DNA of 39,108 nt from an uncultured Solimonas sp. (GCA_946478985.1 CAMLDZ010000017.1:1-39108); one strand, 5' to 3'. Counted from the stretch's first letter, positions 20,612-30,499 are shown. Notes: generated from the letters alone by a model not told the origin. Translations and numbers: made by a program.

Positions 20612-21802
20612 ATGAGCGAAACCGCAGAAGCGCAGGCTCCCGCCGCGCTGCCGCAGACAGTCGACGGCCTGCTGGCCGCAGCCAGCGCCGAGACCGGACT
20701 GGACGATTACGGCGACCGCCATTTCGTCAAAGGCCTCAGCGCACTGGTCGCTGCGCTGCCTCGGGAAGCGCGCCTCAATGCGATCGGCGAGCAGATGGTC
20801 TACGGCGGCATCATCCGCCTGCTGACCAATCGCCTGCGCTATCTGGAAGACCTCAAGCGCCACCCGGAAATCCGCGAAGAGCGGATCGTCAAGCCGATCG
20901 TCATTCTCGGCCTGCCGCGCACCGGCACCTCGAAGCTGCAGCGCGTGATGTCGGCCGATCCGGGCGTGCAGCGCCTGGAGTTGTGGCGCTCGCTCAACCC
21001 GGCACCGTTCCCCGGCGAACTGCCGGGCCAGCCCAAGGCTCGCATCGAAGCGGGACTGAGCGTCGAGAAGACGCTGGCGACGGTGTTTCCCGGCTGGATG
21101 GCGCGGCATCCGATGGAGGCGCTGGAGCCGGACGAAGAGCTGCACATCATGGACATGTCGCACGAGTGCATGATCTCGTGGCTGTTCTCGCGCGTGCCGT
21201 CGTACCGCGACTACTTCTCCAAGGCCGACCCGCGGCCGACCTACCAGCTGCTGCGCGGCATCCTGCAGTACCTGCAGTGGCAGGACGGCGGCGGCCGCGG
21301 CCGGCCGTGGATCATGAAATCGCCGGTGCACATCGGCGATCTGCCGACGCTGCTGGAGACTTTTCCGGACGCCACCGTCGTGCACTGCCACCGCGATCCG
21401 CGCAAGGTGATCCCCTCGTTCGCCTCGCTGATCGAGGAGGCCCGCAAGATGGGCAGCGACCATGTCGATCCGGTCGAGATCGGCCGCGACATGTTCGACT
21501 ACTGGGCCGAGCAGCTCGACCGCAACCTGAGTGCACGCGAGCAGCTGCCGGCGGGCCGCGTCATCGACGTGCAGTTCGAGGATATCTGCCAGGACGTCGT
21601 CGGCGTCATCGCGCGCGTCTATGCACAAGCCGGCCGCAGGCTGACGCCGGAAGCGGTGGCTGCCTTCCGCGACTACGACGCGCGCCGGCCCGAACACCAT
21701 TGGGGCAAATACGACTACAGCGCCGCGCACTACGGCCTGGATCTGGACGAAATCGACCGGCGCTTCGCGGCCTACCGCGCGCGCTTCATCACGTCGCGCT
21801 AA
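20612..21802 (+). CDS. PAPS-type sulfotransferase
   Basis: This 396-aa protein is of the bacterial Sulfotransfer_3-like family. The 5'-phosphosulfate loop is GLPRTGTSKLQ (from residue 100). The later KSPVHIGDLPTLLETFPDA and VVHCHRDPRKVIPSFASL segments supply the 3'-phosphate-binding Arg/Ser of PAPS enzymes. Relatives sulfate small hydroxylated compounds, and many sit in steroid or lipid loci of high-GC bacteria. AGGAGA lies seven bases before the ATG at 20612. It is the first gene of the module divergent from the AraC regulator. The acceptor substrate is unknown. Confidence 0.9.
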   Translation: MSETAEAQAPAALPQTVDGLLAAASAETGLDDYGDRHFVKGLSALVAALPREARLNAIGEQMVYGGIIRLLTNRLRYLEDLKRHPEIREERIVKPIVILGLPRTGTSKLQRVMSADPGVQRLELWRSLNPAPFPGELPGQPKARIEAGLSVEKTLATVFPGWMARHPMEALEPDEELHIMDMSHECMISWLFSRVPSYRDYFSKADPRPTYQLLRGILQYLQWQDGGGRGRPWIMKSPVHIGDLPTLLETFPDATVVHCHRDPRKVIPSFASLIEEARKMGSDHVDPVEIGRDMFDYWAEQLDRNLSAREQLPAGRVIDVQFEDICQDVVGVIARVYAQAGRRLTPEAVAAFRDYDARRPEHHWGKYDYSAAHYGLDLDEIDRRFAAYRARFITSR

Positions 21803-21826
21803 GCGCGGCTGCCGAGGAGACTGCAT

Positions 21827-23026
21827 ATGGATGACCTGGCCGCGGCGCGGATCGCCGAGATGGGTTTCGACAACCCGGCGATCTGGCGCGAGTTCACGCG
21901 CACGATCAGCGAGATGGAAAAGCTGGTCTGGAGCGATCCGCTGGTCAAGGATGATCTGACGCGCTCAGAGGGCGTGCGCTACCTGACGCGGCTGATCGCC
22001 GGCGCGATCCCGATGACGATGGAACTGGCGGACGCCGACTATCCGCAGTTCTTCCACTTCCTGAGCACGCGCATTCACTGGGGGCTGCCGGCCACCGACT
22101 GTCACTACGAATGGGCGGCGGTGCATGGCGATCACGTCTACCGCATCGCCGGCGACCGTGGCACCGCCAAGCTGTTCGACATCGAGACGCGGCAGGGCCA
22201 CTTTGCGCACATCAATGAGTGGAAGCTGTTCGATCGCCGTTCCGACTTCCAGGTCGGCCCGGACAATCATGTCGAGATCGTGCTCAGCCGCGACAAGCCG
22301 GCGGACGTGCCGCACAGCAACTGGGTGCAGCTCGCCGAGGGGCCCGGCAACATCATCTTCCGCCAGTACTACTACGACTGGCTGCGCGAGCAGCCGGCAC
22401 GGCTCAACATCCAGCGCGTCGGTGCCACCTACCCGCCGCCGCCGCTGAAAAAGGAGCAGGTCGCCAGCAATCTGCAGCTGCTGTCGGACTGGCTGCGGCA
22501 GGCGCCGGCGCGGTTCCAGCAGGTGGTCAACACCTACTACACCGCGCCCGAGAACTCGATGATCTTCGACAGCATCGACTTCGGCTGGAAGGACCTGCAG
22601 TACGGCAAGGGCGTCTACCAGTGCGCCGAGGACGAGGCGCTGATCGTCGAGGTCAGGCTGCCGCAGGCGCCGTACTGGAGCATCCAGCTGTGCAGCCACT
22701 TCTGGGAGGCACGCGACTTCCACCTGCGGCAGACCTCGCTCAACGGTCATCAGGCCGAGATCGATGCCGACGGCCTGTTCCGCGCGGTGATTTCGCACCG
22801 CGATCCAGGCATCGCCAACTGGCTCGATGCCGGCGGACACGAGCGCGGCCTGCTGGCGATCCGTTACTACAAGGCCGATGGCGCACCGATTCCGACAGTA
22901 CGCCGCGTCAAGCTGGCGCAGCTGCGCGCGGCGCTGCCGGCGTCGACGCCGGCGATCACGCCGGAGGCGCGGCAGAAGAGCCTGCGCGAGCGCGCCTGGT
23001 CGGTGCGTCGCCGCAACAGCGAGTGA
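21827..23026 (+). CDS. DUF1214 domain protein
   Basis: This 399-aa protein has a C-terminal DUF1214-like part (YQCAEDEALIVEVRLPQAPYWSIQLCSHFWEARDF, LAIRYYKADGAPIPTVRRVK) and an N-terminal helical part. There is no signal peptide. The family has no established activity. Members often lie beside sulfotransferases and short-chain dehydrogenases in bacteria that degrade hydrophobic compounds. GAGGAG precedes the ATG, 24 bp after the sulfotransferase stop, so the two are likely cotranscribed. Confidence 0.85.
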   Translation: MDDLAAARIAEMGFDNPAIWREFTRTISEMEKLVWSDPLVKDDLTRSEGVRYLTRLIAGAIPMTMELADADYPQFFHFLSTRIHWGLPATDCHYEWAAVHGDHVYRIAGDRGTAKLFDIETRQGHFAHINEWKLFDRRSDFQVGPDNHVEIVLSRDKPADVPHSNWVQLAEGPGNIIFRQYYYDWLREQPARLNIQRVGATYPPPPLKKEQVASNLQLLSDWLRQAPARFQQVVNTYYTAPENSMIFDSIDFGWKDLQYGKGVYQCAEDEALIVEVRLPQAPYWSIQLCSHFWEARDFHLRQTSLNGHQAEIDADGLFRAVISHRDPGIANWLDAGGHERGLLAIRYYKADGAPIPTVRRVKLAQLRAALPASTPAITPEARQKSLRERAWSVRRRNSE

Positions 23027-23086
23027 ATGCCCGAACAACGACGCCATAAACAAACGCCATACATAAGAGACGACGAGGAGAAGAGC

Positions 23087-23866
23087 ATGTCGAATATCGA
23101 GAACCTGTTTTCGCTCAAAGGCAGGATCGCGCTGGTGACCGGCGCCGGCACCGGCATGGGCCGCCGCTTCGCGCACACGCTGGCTGACGCCGGCGCGACG
23201 GTGATCTGCGCGGCGCGGCAGAAGGAGCGCATCGAGCAGGTCGCCGCCGGCATCATCAAGGCCGGCGGCAAGGCGATTGCGCTCGACGTCGACATCGGCA
23301 GCACCGATGCCGTCGAGAAGCTGTTCGACCGTGCCGAGAAAGCCGCCGGCGGGCGCGTCAACGTGCTGGTCAACAGCGCCGCGCAGCTCGATTTCGGACC
23401 GTTTCCGGCCGTCAGCGACGAGGCCTGGCAGAACCTCATCAACGTCAATCTGTCCGGCACCATGCGCACCTGTCGCGCCTTCAGCGAGCGGCTGATCAGG
23501 GCGGGCGAAAAGGGCGCGATCGTCAACATCACCTCGGTCACCGGCGAGCAGGTGATGATGGGCGTGCCGATCTACGGCAGCCTCAAGGCGGCGGTGAACC
23601 AGCTGACGCGCTCGATGGCGCGCGACATGTTCGGCCACGGCATCCGCTGCAACGCCATCGCGCCGGGCTACTTCATGACCGAGATGGTGTCCGGCTACTT
23701 CGACACCGACGCCGGCAAGGCCGACATCGAGCGCCTGCCGCTCAAGCGCGTCGGCCGCGTCGAGGAACTCGACGGCGCGCTGCTGCTGCTGGCCAGCGAC
23801 GCCGGCTCCTACATCAACGGCGCGATCCTGCCGGTCGATGCCGGCCAGGTCGTACAGCTGCTCTGA
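23087..23866 (+). CDS. Short-chain dehydrogenase/reductase (SDR)
   Basis: This 259-aa classical SDR has the cofactor motif T18-G-A-G-T-G-M-G25, the NSAA version of NNAG and the catalytic set S150, Y163 and K167 (YGSLK). PGYFMTEM follows, where the substrate and cofactor loop lies. Absence of an acidic residue in the arginine-rich stretch after strand 2 (AARQKERIEQ) makes NADPH use plausible. It would oxidise or reduce an alcohol/ketone. GAGGAG lies before the ATG at 23087, 60 bp after the DUF1214 gene. The substrate is unknown. Confidence 0.95.
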   Translation: MSNIENLFSLKGRIALVTGAGTGMGRRFAHTLADAGATVICAARQKERIEQVAAGIIKAGGKAIALDVDIGSTDAVEKLFDRAEKAAGGRVNVLVNSAAQLDFGPFPAVSDEAWQNLINVNLSGTMRTCRAFSERLIRAGEKGAIVNITSVTGEQVMMGVPIYGSLKAAVNQLTRSMARDMFGHGIRCNAIAPGYFMTEMVSGYFDTDAGKADIERLPLKRVGRVEELDGALLLLASDAGSYINGAILPVDAGQVVQLL

Positions 23867-23883
23867 AGACGAGGGAGATGACG

Positions 23884-24288
23884 ATGAGCACTGAACAGAA
23901 CAAGAAGATCGTCGCCGGCTTCTGGGAGGCGTTCTCGCGCGGCGATCAGCAGGGCGCGCTGGCCTGTCTCGACGACCGCGAGTTCACCTGGTGGATCGCC
24001 GGCAGCCCGCAGAAATTCTGCCTCGCCGGCAGCCGCGACAAGGCGCAGTTCGCCGAGCTGCTGGCCGGCGTCTCCGCCAATACCCGCGACGGCATCCGCA
24101 TGACGCCGTCGGCGTGGACCGCCGAGGGCGAGCGCGTGGCGATGGAGGCCGAGTCGTACGCGGTGATGAGCTCCGGCAAGGTCTACAACAATCTCTATCA
24201 CTTCCTGCACATCGTCCGCGACGGCAAGATCCGCATGGTCAAGGAGTACCTCGATACCACGCATGCGACCGAGGTGCTATGCGGCTGA
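23884..24288 (+). CDS. SnoaL-like / NTF2-fold protein
   Basis: This 134-aa protein has the cone-shaped NTF2/SnoaL fold signature. A long N-terminal helix (NKKIVAGFWEAFSRGDQQGAL) leads into a DREFTWWIAG strand and paired strands VAMEAESYAVMSSGKVYNNLYHFLHIVRDGKI. The ending VKEYLDTTHATEVL is common in ketosteroid-isomerase-like and limonene-epoxide-hydrolase-like members. I chose the ATG at 23884 because GAGGGAG is then at proper spacing; an ATG at 23878 directly abuts it. It follows the SDR gene by 17 bp. It may act as an isomerase, hydratase or binding protein. Confidence 0.88.
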   Translation: MSTEQNKKIVAGFWEAFSRGDQQGALACLDDREFTWWIAGSPQKFCLAGSRDKAQFAELLAGVSANTRDGIRMTPSAWTAEGERVAMEAESYAVMSSGKVYNNLYHFLHIVRDGKIRMVKEYLDTTHATEVLCG

Positions 24289-24316
24289 GTACGGCGAGTG
24301 GCGGCGGAGTCCGGGC

Positions 24317-25435
24317 ATGAGCGCGCGCATCGGCGTCGGCATCATCGGTGCGAGCCCGGAGCGTGGCTGGGCGTCGGATGCGCACATCCCGGCGCTGCGC
24401 TCGCTGCCGCAGTTCGAGCTGAGCGCGCTCAGCACCAGCCGCAAGGCGACCGCCGAAGCGGCGTCAAAAGCCTATGGCGTCCCTTTGGCGTTCGACAACC
24501 ATCAGGCGTTGCTGGCGCGACCGGAGGTCGATCTGGCGGTGGTCGCGGTCAAGGTGCCGCATCACCTGGAACTGGCGACCGCGGCGCTGCAGGCGCGCAA
24601 GGCGCTGTACTGCGAGTGGCCGCTCGGCAATGGTCTGGCCGAGGCCGAGCAGCTGGAGCGCATGGCGCGCGAGACCGGCGTGTTCGCGCGCGTCGGCCTG
24701 CAAGCGCGTGCGGCGCCGGTGATCAACCACATCCGTGAGCTGCTCGCGCAAGGGTATGTGGGCACCGTGCTGTCGTCGTCGATCGTCGCGTCTGCCTTCA
24801 ACTGGGGCGCCGACGTGCTGAGCTGCTACGAGTACCTGCTCGACCGCAAGAATGGTGCGTCGATGCTGACGATCCCGTTCGGCCACACCATGGATGCGTT
24901 CTGCTGGCTGCTCGGCGAGTTCGCCGAGCTCAACGCCACGTTCGCCACACGCCGGCCGCAGGTCGTGCGTGCCGAGGACGGCAGGCTGCTCGACAGCAAT
25001 GTCGCCGACCAGGTCAGCGTGACCGGCACGCTGCACAGCGGCGCGGTGGCTTCGGTGCATTTCCGCGGCGGCCTGTCGCGCGGCCACAACTTCCTCTGGG
25101 AGATCAACGGCAGCGAAGGCGATCTGTTGATCGAGGGCGACTTCGGCCATATCCAGATGATGCCGCTGCGGATGAAGGGTGCGCGCGGCGGCGTCAGCAA
25201 GGTGGTCGATCTGCCGCTGCCGGCCTCGTGCCGCTGGGCGCCGGCGGCAACGCCGGAAGGTCTGCCGTTCAATCTCGCGCAGGCCTATCTGCGCGTGGCC
25301 GACGATTTGCGCAGCGGCAGCCAGACCGCTCCGGATTTCGGCGACGCCGTGGTGCGGCACCGGATGATCGAGGCGATCGCTGCCGCGGCGAAGACCGGAC
25401 AGCGGCAGCATTACGACTCGCGAAAGCCGGCATGA
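24317..25435 (+). CDS. Gfo/Idh/MocA family oxidoreductase
   Basis: This 372-aa NAD(P)-dependent enzyme has an N-terminal Rossmann fold (IGVGIIGASPERGWASDAHI, then VDLAVVAVKVPHHLELATAAL) and the catalytic-lysine-equivalent loop CEWPLGNGLAEAEQL. In that loop the usual EKP is EWP, so the common catalytic lysine is replaced by Trp. The C-terminal beta-sheet domain follows. Such EWP/EKP variants occur in family members of the galactose-dehydrogenase type. GGAG lies eight bases before the ATG at 24317. It is 28 bp from the SnoaL-like gene. The substrate may be a sugar or a cyclic alcohol. Confidence 0.88.
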   Translation: MSARIGVGIIGASPERGWASDAHIPALRSLPQFELSALSTSRKATAEAASKAYGVPLAFDNHQALLARPEVDLAVVAVKVPHHLELATAALQARKALYCEWPLGNGLAEAEQLERMARETGVFARVGLQARAAPVINHIRELLAQGYVGTVLSSSIVASAFNWGADVLSCYEYLLDRKNGASMLTIPFGHTMDAFCWLLGEFAELNATFATRRPQVVRAEDGRLLDSNVADQVSVTGTLHSGAVASVHFRGGLSRGHNFLWEINGSEGDLLIEGDFGHIQMMPLRMKGARGGVSKVVDLPLPASCRWAPAATPEGLPFNLAQAYLRVADDLRSGSQTAPDFGDAVVRHRMIEAIAAAAKTGQRQHYDSRKPA

Positions 25436-25554
25436 TCGGCGCAGCGGCGCTGCTCGTTACGCGGCTGCCAGCTTTTTCTGATCGCCTTGCCAGACAAAAG
25501 CGTTTTGTGCCGCAGTTCGCGGCACGCTTCGTGCCTGCCGAGCATACTGCCACC

Positions 25555-26022
25555 ATGCTCACGGTTTCCGCCCACATCGTCATTGCCCGTCCCCCCGGCG
25601 TCGTATTCGCGCTGGCGGGCGACTATCGCAATGATCCGCTGTGGCGCCGCGCGGTGCGTTCGGTGAGCGACGGCGGCCTGCCGCGTGTCGGCACGCAGGT
25701 CAGGGTGGAGACCGTGCATCTGGGCGGCCTGCGTGCGCAGTCGCTGGCGGAGATCCTCGCCTTCGAACCCGGCCGCCGTGTGAGCTTTCGCATGCTCAGC
25801 GGCCCGCTGTCCTGCGAAGGACGCCGGCTGTTCGAGCCGGCGGCGCAGGGCACCTGCTTGCGCTACGAGCTGCGCCTGCTGCCGAGCGGCGCCCGGGCCT
25901 GGCTGCACCCGCTGTTCGCAGCGCTGATCCGCGTGCAGATGGCCATCGACCTGCGCCGTCTGCGGCGCATGCTCGAAGCGCCGGCCGCCTTGCCGCCGCG
26001 CTCGCTGCTCGGCAGTTCCTGA
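25555..26022 (+). CDS. SRPBCC family (polyketide cyclase-like) protein
   Basis: This 155-aa protein has the START/SRPBCC ligand-binding fold: TVSAHIVIARPPGVVFALAGDYRNDPLWRRAV at the start, then strands with GTQVRVETVHLG and PGRRVSFRMLSGP, and a long C-terminal helix (LFAALIRVQMAIDLRRLRRML). The fold binds hydrophobic small molecules. I prefer the ATG at 25555, because the domain begins there. A longer form from the ATG at 25432, overlapping the previous stop as ATGA, is possible. Its first 41 residues look untypical and contain a hairpin (GTGCCGC/GCGGCAC), so they are more likely a leader. Confidence 0.75.
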   Translation: MLTVSAHIVIARPPGVVFALAGDYRNDPLWRRAVRSVSDGGLPRVGTQVRVETVHLGGLRAQSLAEILAFEPGRRVSFRMLSGPLSCEGRRLFEPAAQGTCLRYELRLLPSGARAWLHPLFAALIRVQMAIDLRRLRRMLEAPAALPPRSLLGSS

Positions 26023-26026
26023 GTCC

Positions 26027-27409
26027 CTAGCGCCGGTCGGCGCGCGCGCGCGCGATCGCCGCACGCACTTGCGCCGGACTGGTCGCGCCGTAGTGGTTGC
26101 GCGCGGCCAGCGAGCCTTCCAGCGTGATCTTGGCGAACACGTCGGCCTCCACCAGCGACGAAAACTGCTGCAGCTCCGCCAGTGTCAGCTCGGCGAGATC
26201 CGCATTCTTCTGTTGCGCGTAGGCCACCGCCGAGCCGCAGGCATGGTGGGCGTCGCGGAACGGCAGGCCCTTGCCGACCAGGTAGTCGGCGAAGTCGGTC
26301 GCGGTCGAGAAACCCTTGGCCGCGGCCGCGCGGCAGGCGGCGCGCTGCACCTCGATCGTCGGAATCAGCTCGGCATAAACGGCCAGGCAGGCGCTGACGG
26401 TATCGACGCTGTCGAACAGCGGCGGCTTGTCTTCCTGATTGTCGCGGTTGTACGCCAGCGGCTGGCCCTTCATCAGCACCAACAGCGCATTGAGATTGCC
26501 GACCACGCGGCCGGTCTTGCCGCGCACCAGTTCCGGCACGTCGGGATTTTTCTTTTGCGGCATGATCGAGCTGCCGGTGCAGAAGCGGTCCGGCAGCTTG
26601 ACGAAGCCAAACATCGGCGTGACCCAGAGGATCAGCTCCTCGCTCCAGCGCGACAGGTGCACGGCGATCAGGCTCGCGGCCGCGCAGAATTCCAGCGCGA
26701 AGTCGCGATCCGAGACGGTGTCCAGCGAGTTCTCGGTGACGCCGTCGAAGCCGAGCAATTCGGCGACGTAATGGCGGTCGATCGGATAGACCGTGCCGGC
26801 CAGCGCGGCGGCGCCGAGCGGCAGCAGGTTGAGCCGCTGGCGACAGTCGACCAGGCGCGAACGGTCGCGCAGGATCTGCTCGCGCCAGGCCAGCATGTGG
26901 TGGCCGAAACTGACCGGCTGGGCGATCTGCAGATGCGTGAAGCCCGGCATCACGGTGTCGGCCTCGCGCTCGGCGAGTCCGAGCAGGCCCTCGGCGACGC
27001 GGTCGATCAGCGCCAGGATCTGGTCGATGCTGTCGCGCACGTACAGGCGCAGGTCGGTGGCGACCTGATCGTTGCGCGAGCGCCCGGTGTGCAGGCGCTT
27101 GCCGGCATCGCCGATCCGCTCGGTGAGGCGCGCCTCGATGTTCATGTGCACGTCTTCGAGCTTCTCGCTCCAGACGAAGCTGCCGGCGTCGATCTCGGCG
27201 CGGATCGCGTCGAGGCCGCTGACGATCGCCTCGGCATCGGCGGCCGACAGCACGCCGACCTTGGCGAGCATGCGGGCGTGCGCCTGGCTGCCGGCGATGT
27301 CCTGGCGGTACAGACGCGCGTCGAAGCTCACCGACTCGGAGAACTTCTCGACGAGTTCGGAGGTGGCCTCGGCAAAGCGACCGCCCCACAGCTTCTGGTT
27401 CCCGGACAT
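26027..27409 (-). CDS. argH: Argininosuccinate lyase
   Basis: ArgH cleaves argininosuccinate to arginine and fumarate, the last step of arginine synthesis. The 460-aa protein has typical length, the opening [38 protein letters not shown], the [16 protein letters not shown] loop and the signature [11 protein letters not shown] (residues 279-289) with the catalytic serine. The ATG at 27409 has no clear Shine-Dalgarno sequence. The gene is divergent from algZ, as in Pseudomonas. Its stop lies close to the end of the convergent SRPBCC gene. Confidence 0.98.
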   Translation of the reverse strand: MSGNQKLWGGRFAEATSELVEKFSESVSFDARLYRQDIAGSQAHARMLAKVGVLSAADAEAIVSGLDAIRAEIDAGSFVWSEKLEDVHMNIEARLTERIGDAGKRLHTGRSRNDQVATDLRLYVRDSIDQILALIDRVAEGLLGLAEREADTVMPGFTHLQIAQPVSFGHHMLAWREQILRDRSRLVDCRQRLNLLPLGAAALAGTVYPIDRHYVAELLGFDGVTENSLDTVSDRDFALEFCAAASLIAVHLSRWSEELILWVTPMFGFVKLPDRFCTGSSIMPQKKNPDVPELVRGKTGRVVGNLNALLVLMKGQPLAYNRDNQEDKPPLFDSVDTVSACLAVYAELIPTIEVQRAACRAAAAKGFSTATDFADYLVGKGLPFRDAHHACGSAVAYAQQKNADLAELTLAELQQFSSLVEADVFAKITLEGSLAARNHYGATSPAQVRAAIARARADRR

Positions 27410-27442
27410 CGTCGCGCACCACGGCAGGAGAAAAGGGCGGCA

Positions 27443-27448
27443 ATTATA
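27443..27448 (-). promoter_or_regulatory. Perfect -10 box, argH promoter
   Basis: TATAAT on the minus strand lies 34 bases before the argH ATG. The -35 at 17 bp reads GGTGCC, far from TTGACA, so the promoter may be weak or helped by an activator. Confidence 0.45.
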
Positions 27449-27596
27449 CGGCGCGCCGTTGCCCGGGCACCGGCGCCGAACGGTGCGGGCACGGACCCCC
27501 AAGGGCGCTCGCGGCCCTTGCCGCCCCGTGGCGGCACTGCGAAGCTTGCGCCGCCGGCCGCCTGCTGGCTTTGCTCCGTCACCGACACGCCACCAC

Positions 27597-28679
27597 GTGG
27601 AACGCATCACACCCAGGCTGCGCCGCCATCAGCTCGCGCTGATCCCCAATTTCTGCGAGGTGCGGGCGATCCTGTCGCTGGCCTTCACCATGCTGCTGGT
27701 CGCCGTGGTGCTGAGCCTGACCGGCGACAGCGATGGCGGCCCGGTGCTGCAGCGCTGGGTGCTGATCGCGCTGTATCTGCAAAGCATCGGCCTGTGCGCG
27801 GCGGTGACGCTGTGCGCGGCGCGGCGCTGGCTCAAGTACGCGCGCCCCGGCGTGGTGTTCTTCGTCTGCTGGGGGCTGCTGGTGGTGATCGTGACCATCG
27901 CCGCCGATATCGCCTTCCGGCTCACCCAGGCGATGGACTGGAGCTTCATCTCGGACGACGAGTCGCGGCAGCACTTCATCATCCGCCATGCGCTGATCGC
28001 GGCCATCGTCGCGCTGATGCTGCTGCGCTACTTCTGGGTTCGCCATCAGTGGTCGATGCAGGTTCGCGCCGAGGGCGAGGCACGCTACCAGGCGCTCAAT
28101 GCGCGCATCCGCCCGCACTTCCTGTTCAACGCCCTCAACAGTCTGGCCGCGCTGATCGCGGTGCGGCCCGACGACGCCGAGATGATGGTCGAGGACCTCT
28201 CCGACCTGTTCCGCGCGACGCTGGAGAAAGGCCAGCAGATCGCCCGCCTGCTCGAAGAGATGCAGTTGTGCCATGCCTACCTGCGCATCGAGAAGCTGCG
28301 CCTGGGCGACAAGATGCTGGTCGAGTGGGACATGCCGGAGGACGTGCTCGACTGGCCGGTGCCCAAGCTGATCCTGCAGCCGCTGATCGAGAACGCGGTC
28401 CATCACGGCATTTCGCGACTGGCGCAACAGGGCGTCGTGCGCATTGCCGCCCGCGAAATCTTCGGCCGTCTGGTGATCGAGGTGAGCAATCCGATTCCGC
28501 CGCAGAGCGAGCCGGCCAAGCACGGTAACCAGGTGGCCGTCGACAATATTGCTCAACGTCTCAAGCTGATTTACGGTGAAGGGGCACGTCTGGAACTGGG
28601 ACGTGATCTGCGGCTCGAGGGTGGGGTGTTCCGTGCACGCCTCGTGCTGCCCAAAATCAACATGCCGGAGCCGGCGTAG
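27597..28679 (+). CDS. algZ: LytS-like sensor histidine kinase AlgZ/FimS
   Basis: This 360-aa membrane sensor kinase belongs to the HPK7/LytS group. Four hydrophobic segments precede residue 160 ([71 protein letters not shown]). The H box is [19 protein letters not shown] with H174. The N box is [11 protein letters not shown] with N266, and a reduced C-terminal catalytic part follows. The start is GTG at 27597; no ATG lies before the first membrane helix. In Pseudomonas, AlgZ works with AlgR on alginate and type IV pili. It partners the adjacent algR. Confidence 0.92.
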   Translation: MERITPRLRRHQLALIPNFCEVRAILSLAFTMLLVAVVLSLTGDSDGGPVLQRWVLIALYLQSIGLCAAVTLCAARRWLKYARPGVVFFVCWGLLVVIVTIAADIAFRLTQAMDWSFISDDESRQHFIIRHALIAAIVALMLLRYFWVRHQWSMQVRAEGEARYQALNARIRPHFLFNALNSLAALIAVRPDDAEMMVEDLSDLFRATLEKGQQIARLLEEMQLCHAYLRIEKLRLGDKMLVEWDMPEDVLDWPVPKLILQPLIENAVHHGISRLAQQGVVRIAAREIFGRLVIEVSNPIPPQSEPAKHGNQVAVDNIAQRLKLIYGEGARLELGRDLRLEGGVFRARLVLPKINMPEPA

Positions 28680-28707
28680 CGCCGGCGACCGATACGAGGG
28701 GAATGAC

Positions 28708-29454
28708 ATGCGCGTCGTGATCGTGGATGACGAACCGCTGGCGAGGGAACGCCTCAAGCGGCTGCTGCAGGAATTCCCTGGCTACGACATCGTCGGCGAG
28801 GCCGGCGACGGCGAGTCGGCACTCGACGTGATCGACGACGAGGAACCCGATCTGGTGCTGCTCGACATCCGCATGGGCGGCATCGACGGCCTGCAGGTCG
28901 GCCGCCAGCTCGCCGAGATGGACGTGCCGCCAGCGGTGATCTTCACCACCGCCTATTCGGAGCATGCGCTGTCGGCCTTCGACGCCAGTGCGCAAGGCTA
29001 TCTGCTCAAGCCGATCCGCATCGAGAAGCTGCGCGACGCGCTGCAGCGCGTGCGCAAGCCCACGCGCGCGCACAAGCCGGCACGCGGTGGCGGCGCCGAG
29101 ACCGCCAGCCCCCTCAAGCGCGAGTTCATCCTCGCCACCACGCGCGACGGCCTGGTCCGTGTGCCGGTACAGGACGTCGTCTATTTCCTGGCCGACCAGA
29201 AGTACACGACGGTGGCGCACCTGCACGGCGAGGTGCTGATCGAGGAATCGCTGAAGACGCTGGAAGAAGACCTGGCGCCGCAGTTCCTGCGCATTCACCG
29301 CAAGGCACTGGTCAATACGCATTTCATTGCCAGCCTCGAGCGTGACCGCCACGGCGAGCAGCACCACTGGCTGAAGATGAAACACGCCGCGCAGGCCATG
29401 CCGGTGTCGCGGCGACGCCTGGCCGAGGTGCGCCGCTTTCTTACCGACGGCTAG
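28708..29454 (+). CDS. algR: LytTR response regulator AlgR
   Basis: This 248-aa response regulator has a receiver domain with acidic pocket DDEP at the start, phosphorylatable D53 in LVLLDIRMGG and the K of LLKPIR. A linker with RKPTRAHKPARGGG joins it to a LytTR DNA-binding domain (ILATTRDGLVRVPVQDVVYFLADQKYTTV, FLRIHRKALVN). This LytTR architecture is that of AlgR. GAGGGG lies six bases before the ATG, 28 bp after algZ, so the two form one unit. The direct targets in this organism are not visible from the sequence. Confidence 0.95.
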   Translation: MRVVIVDDEPLARERLKRLLQEFPGYDIVGEAGDGESALDVIDDEEPDLVLLDIRMGGIDGLQVGRQLAEMDVPPAVIFTTAYSEHALSAFDASAQGYLLKPIRIEKLRDALQRVRKPTRAHKPARGGGAETASPLKREFILATTRDGLVRVPVQDVVYFLADQKYTTVAHLHGEVLIEESLKTLEEDLAPQFLRIHRKALVNTHFIASLERDRHGEQHHWLKMKHAAQAMPVSRRRLAEVRRFLTDG

Positions 29455-29486
29455 TTTGTTGCCCGCGACCCGCTGTTGAGCGCGGC

Positions 29487-29538
29487 GGCGGAGCGTCCGC
29501 CCCGGTGCGAATGATGGGAGAATGCCGCCCGGCATTCT
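29487..29538 (+). terminator. Tandem hairpins between algR and hemC
   Basis: Two stems occur in the 109-bp gap. The first is GGCGGA/TCCGCC (29487-29492 with 29496-29501). The second is AGAATGCC/GGCATTCT (29519-29526 with 29531-29538) with loop GCCC and then TCTCATC. The second is terminator-like but its U tract is poor. It lies 26 nt before the hemC ATG and could attenuate read-through. Confidence 0.45.
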
Positions 29539-29563
29539 TCTCATCGGATACCCCGCGTCGACC

Positions 29564-30487
29564 ATGACCCTACGCATCGCAACCCGCGAATCCCCGCTGG
29601 CGCTCTGGCAGGCCGAGCACGTCAAGGCGCGCCTGCAGGCCGCGCATCCGGGCCTCGATGTCGTGCTGGTGCCGATGACCACGCGCGGCGATCAGCTGCT
29701 CGGCAGTCCGCTGTCCAGCGTCGGCGGCAAGGGCTTGTTCGTCAAGGAGCTGGAGCAGGCGATGCTGGAGGGCCGGGCTGACCTGGCCGTGCACTCGATG
29801 AAGGACGTTCCGGTGCAGCAGCCGGACGGCCTGATGCTGACCGCCTTCCTGGCCACCGAAGACCCGCGCGACGCCTTCGTGTCCAATCGCTTCGCCGCGC
29901 TCGCCGAACTGCCGGCCGGTGCGGTGGTCGGCACCTCCAGCCTGCGGCGCCAGGCGCAGCTGCGCGCCGAGCGCCCGGATCTGACGGTGCGCGATCTGCG
30001 CGGCAATGTCGGCACGCGGCTGCGCAAGCTCGACGAAAATCAGTACGACGCCATCCTGCTCGCACACGCCGGCTTGGCGCGGCTGGGCCTGGGTGCGCGC
30101 ATCCGCGAAAGCTTCGCGGTGACGCGGTTCATCCCGGCGATCGGCCAGGGCATCATCGGCATCGAATGCCGCAGCGATGACGCGGCCACGCGGGAGCGCC
30201 TGCGCGTGCTCGACGACCGCGGCTCGGCGATCCGCCTCGCCGCCGAGCGTGCAATGAACGCGCGGCTCGGCGGCGCCTGCCAGGTGCCGGTGGCCGGCCA
30301 TGCGGTGGTCGACGCTGACACCGTCCGGCTGAGCGGACTGGTGGCGGCGCCAGATGGCTCCAAGCAGGTCCGTGGCGACATCGACGGCCCGGTCGCCGAG
30401 GCCGCGGCGCTCGGCGCTGCGCTCGCCGAGCGGCTGCTGGCCAGCGGCGCCCGCACCATCCTGTCCGCGCTCGGCATCGCGGTCTGA
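29564..30487 (+). CDS. hemC: Porphobilinogen deaminase
   Basis: HemC joins four porphobilinogens into hydroxymethylbilane for heme, siroheme and B12. The 307-aa protein has [54 protein letters not shown] and [11 protein letters not shown], all family hallmarks. The dipyrromethane-binding C239 lies in [14 protein letters not shown] use the ATG at 29564, since the upstream in-frame ATG (29522) runs through the hairpin before it. It leads the hemC-hemD-hemX-hemY group, whose spacings of 12, 0 and -4 bp suggest an operon. Confidence 0.97.
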   Translation: MTLRIATRESPLALWQAEHVKARLQAAHPGLDVVLVPMTTRGDQLLGSPLSSVGGKGLFVKELEQAMLEGRADLAVHSMKDVPVQQPDGLMLTAFLATEDPRDAFVSNRFAALAELPAGAVVGTSSLRRQAQLRAERPDLTVRDLRGNVGTRLRKLDENQYDAILLAHAGLARLGLGARIRESFAVTRFIPAIGQGIIGIECRSDDAATRERLRVLDDRGSAIRLAAERAMNARLGGACQVPVAGHAVVDADTVRLSGLVAAPDGSKQVRGDIDGPVAEAAALGAALAERLLASGARTILSALGIAV

Positions 30488-30499
30488 TCGCCGCCGCCT

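Noticed and set aside
25432..25554. An N-terminal extension of the SRPBCC protein from the ATG overlapping the previous stop.
   Set aside because: The extra 41 residues do not fit the domain start and contain a hairpin in the DNA; kept only as an alternative start.
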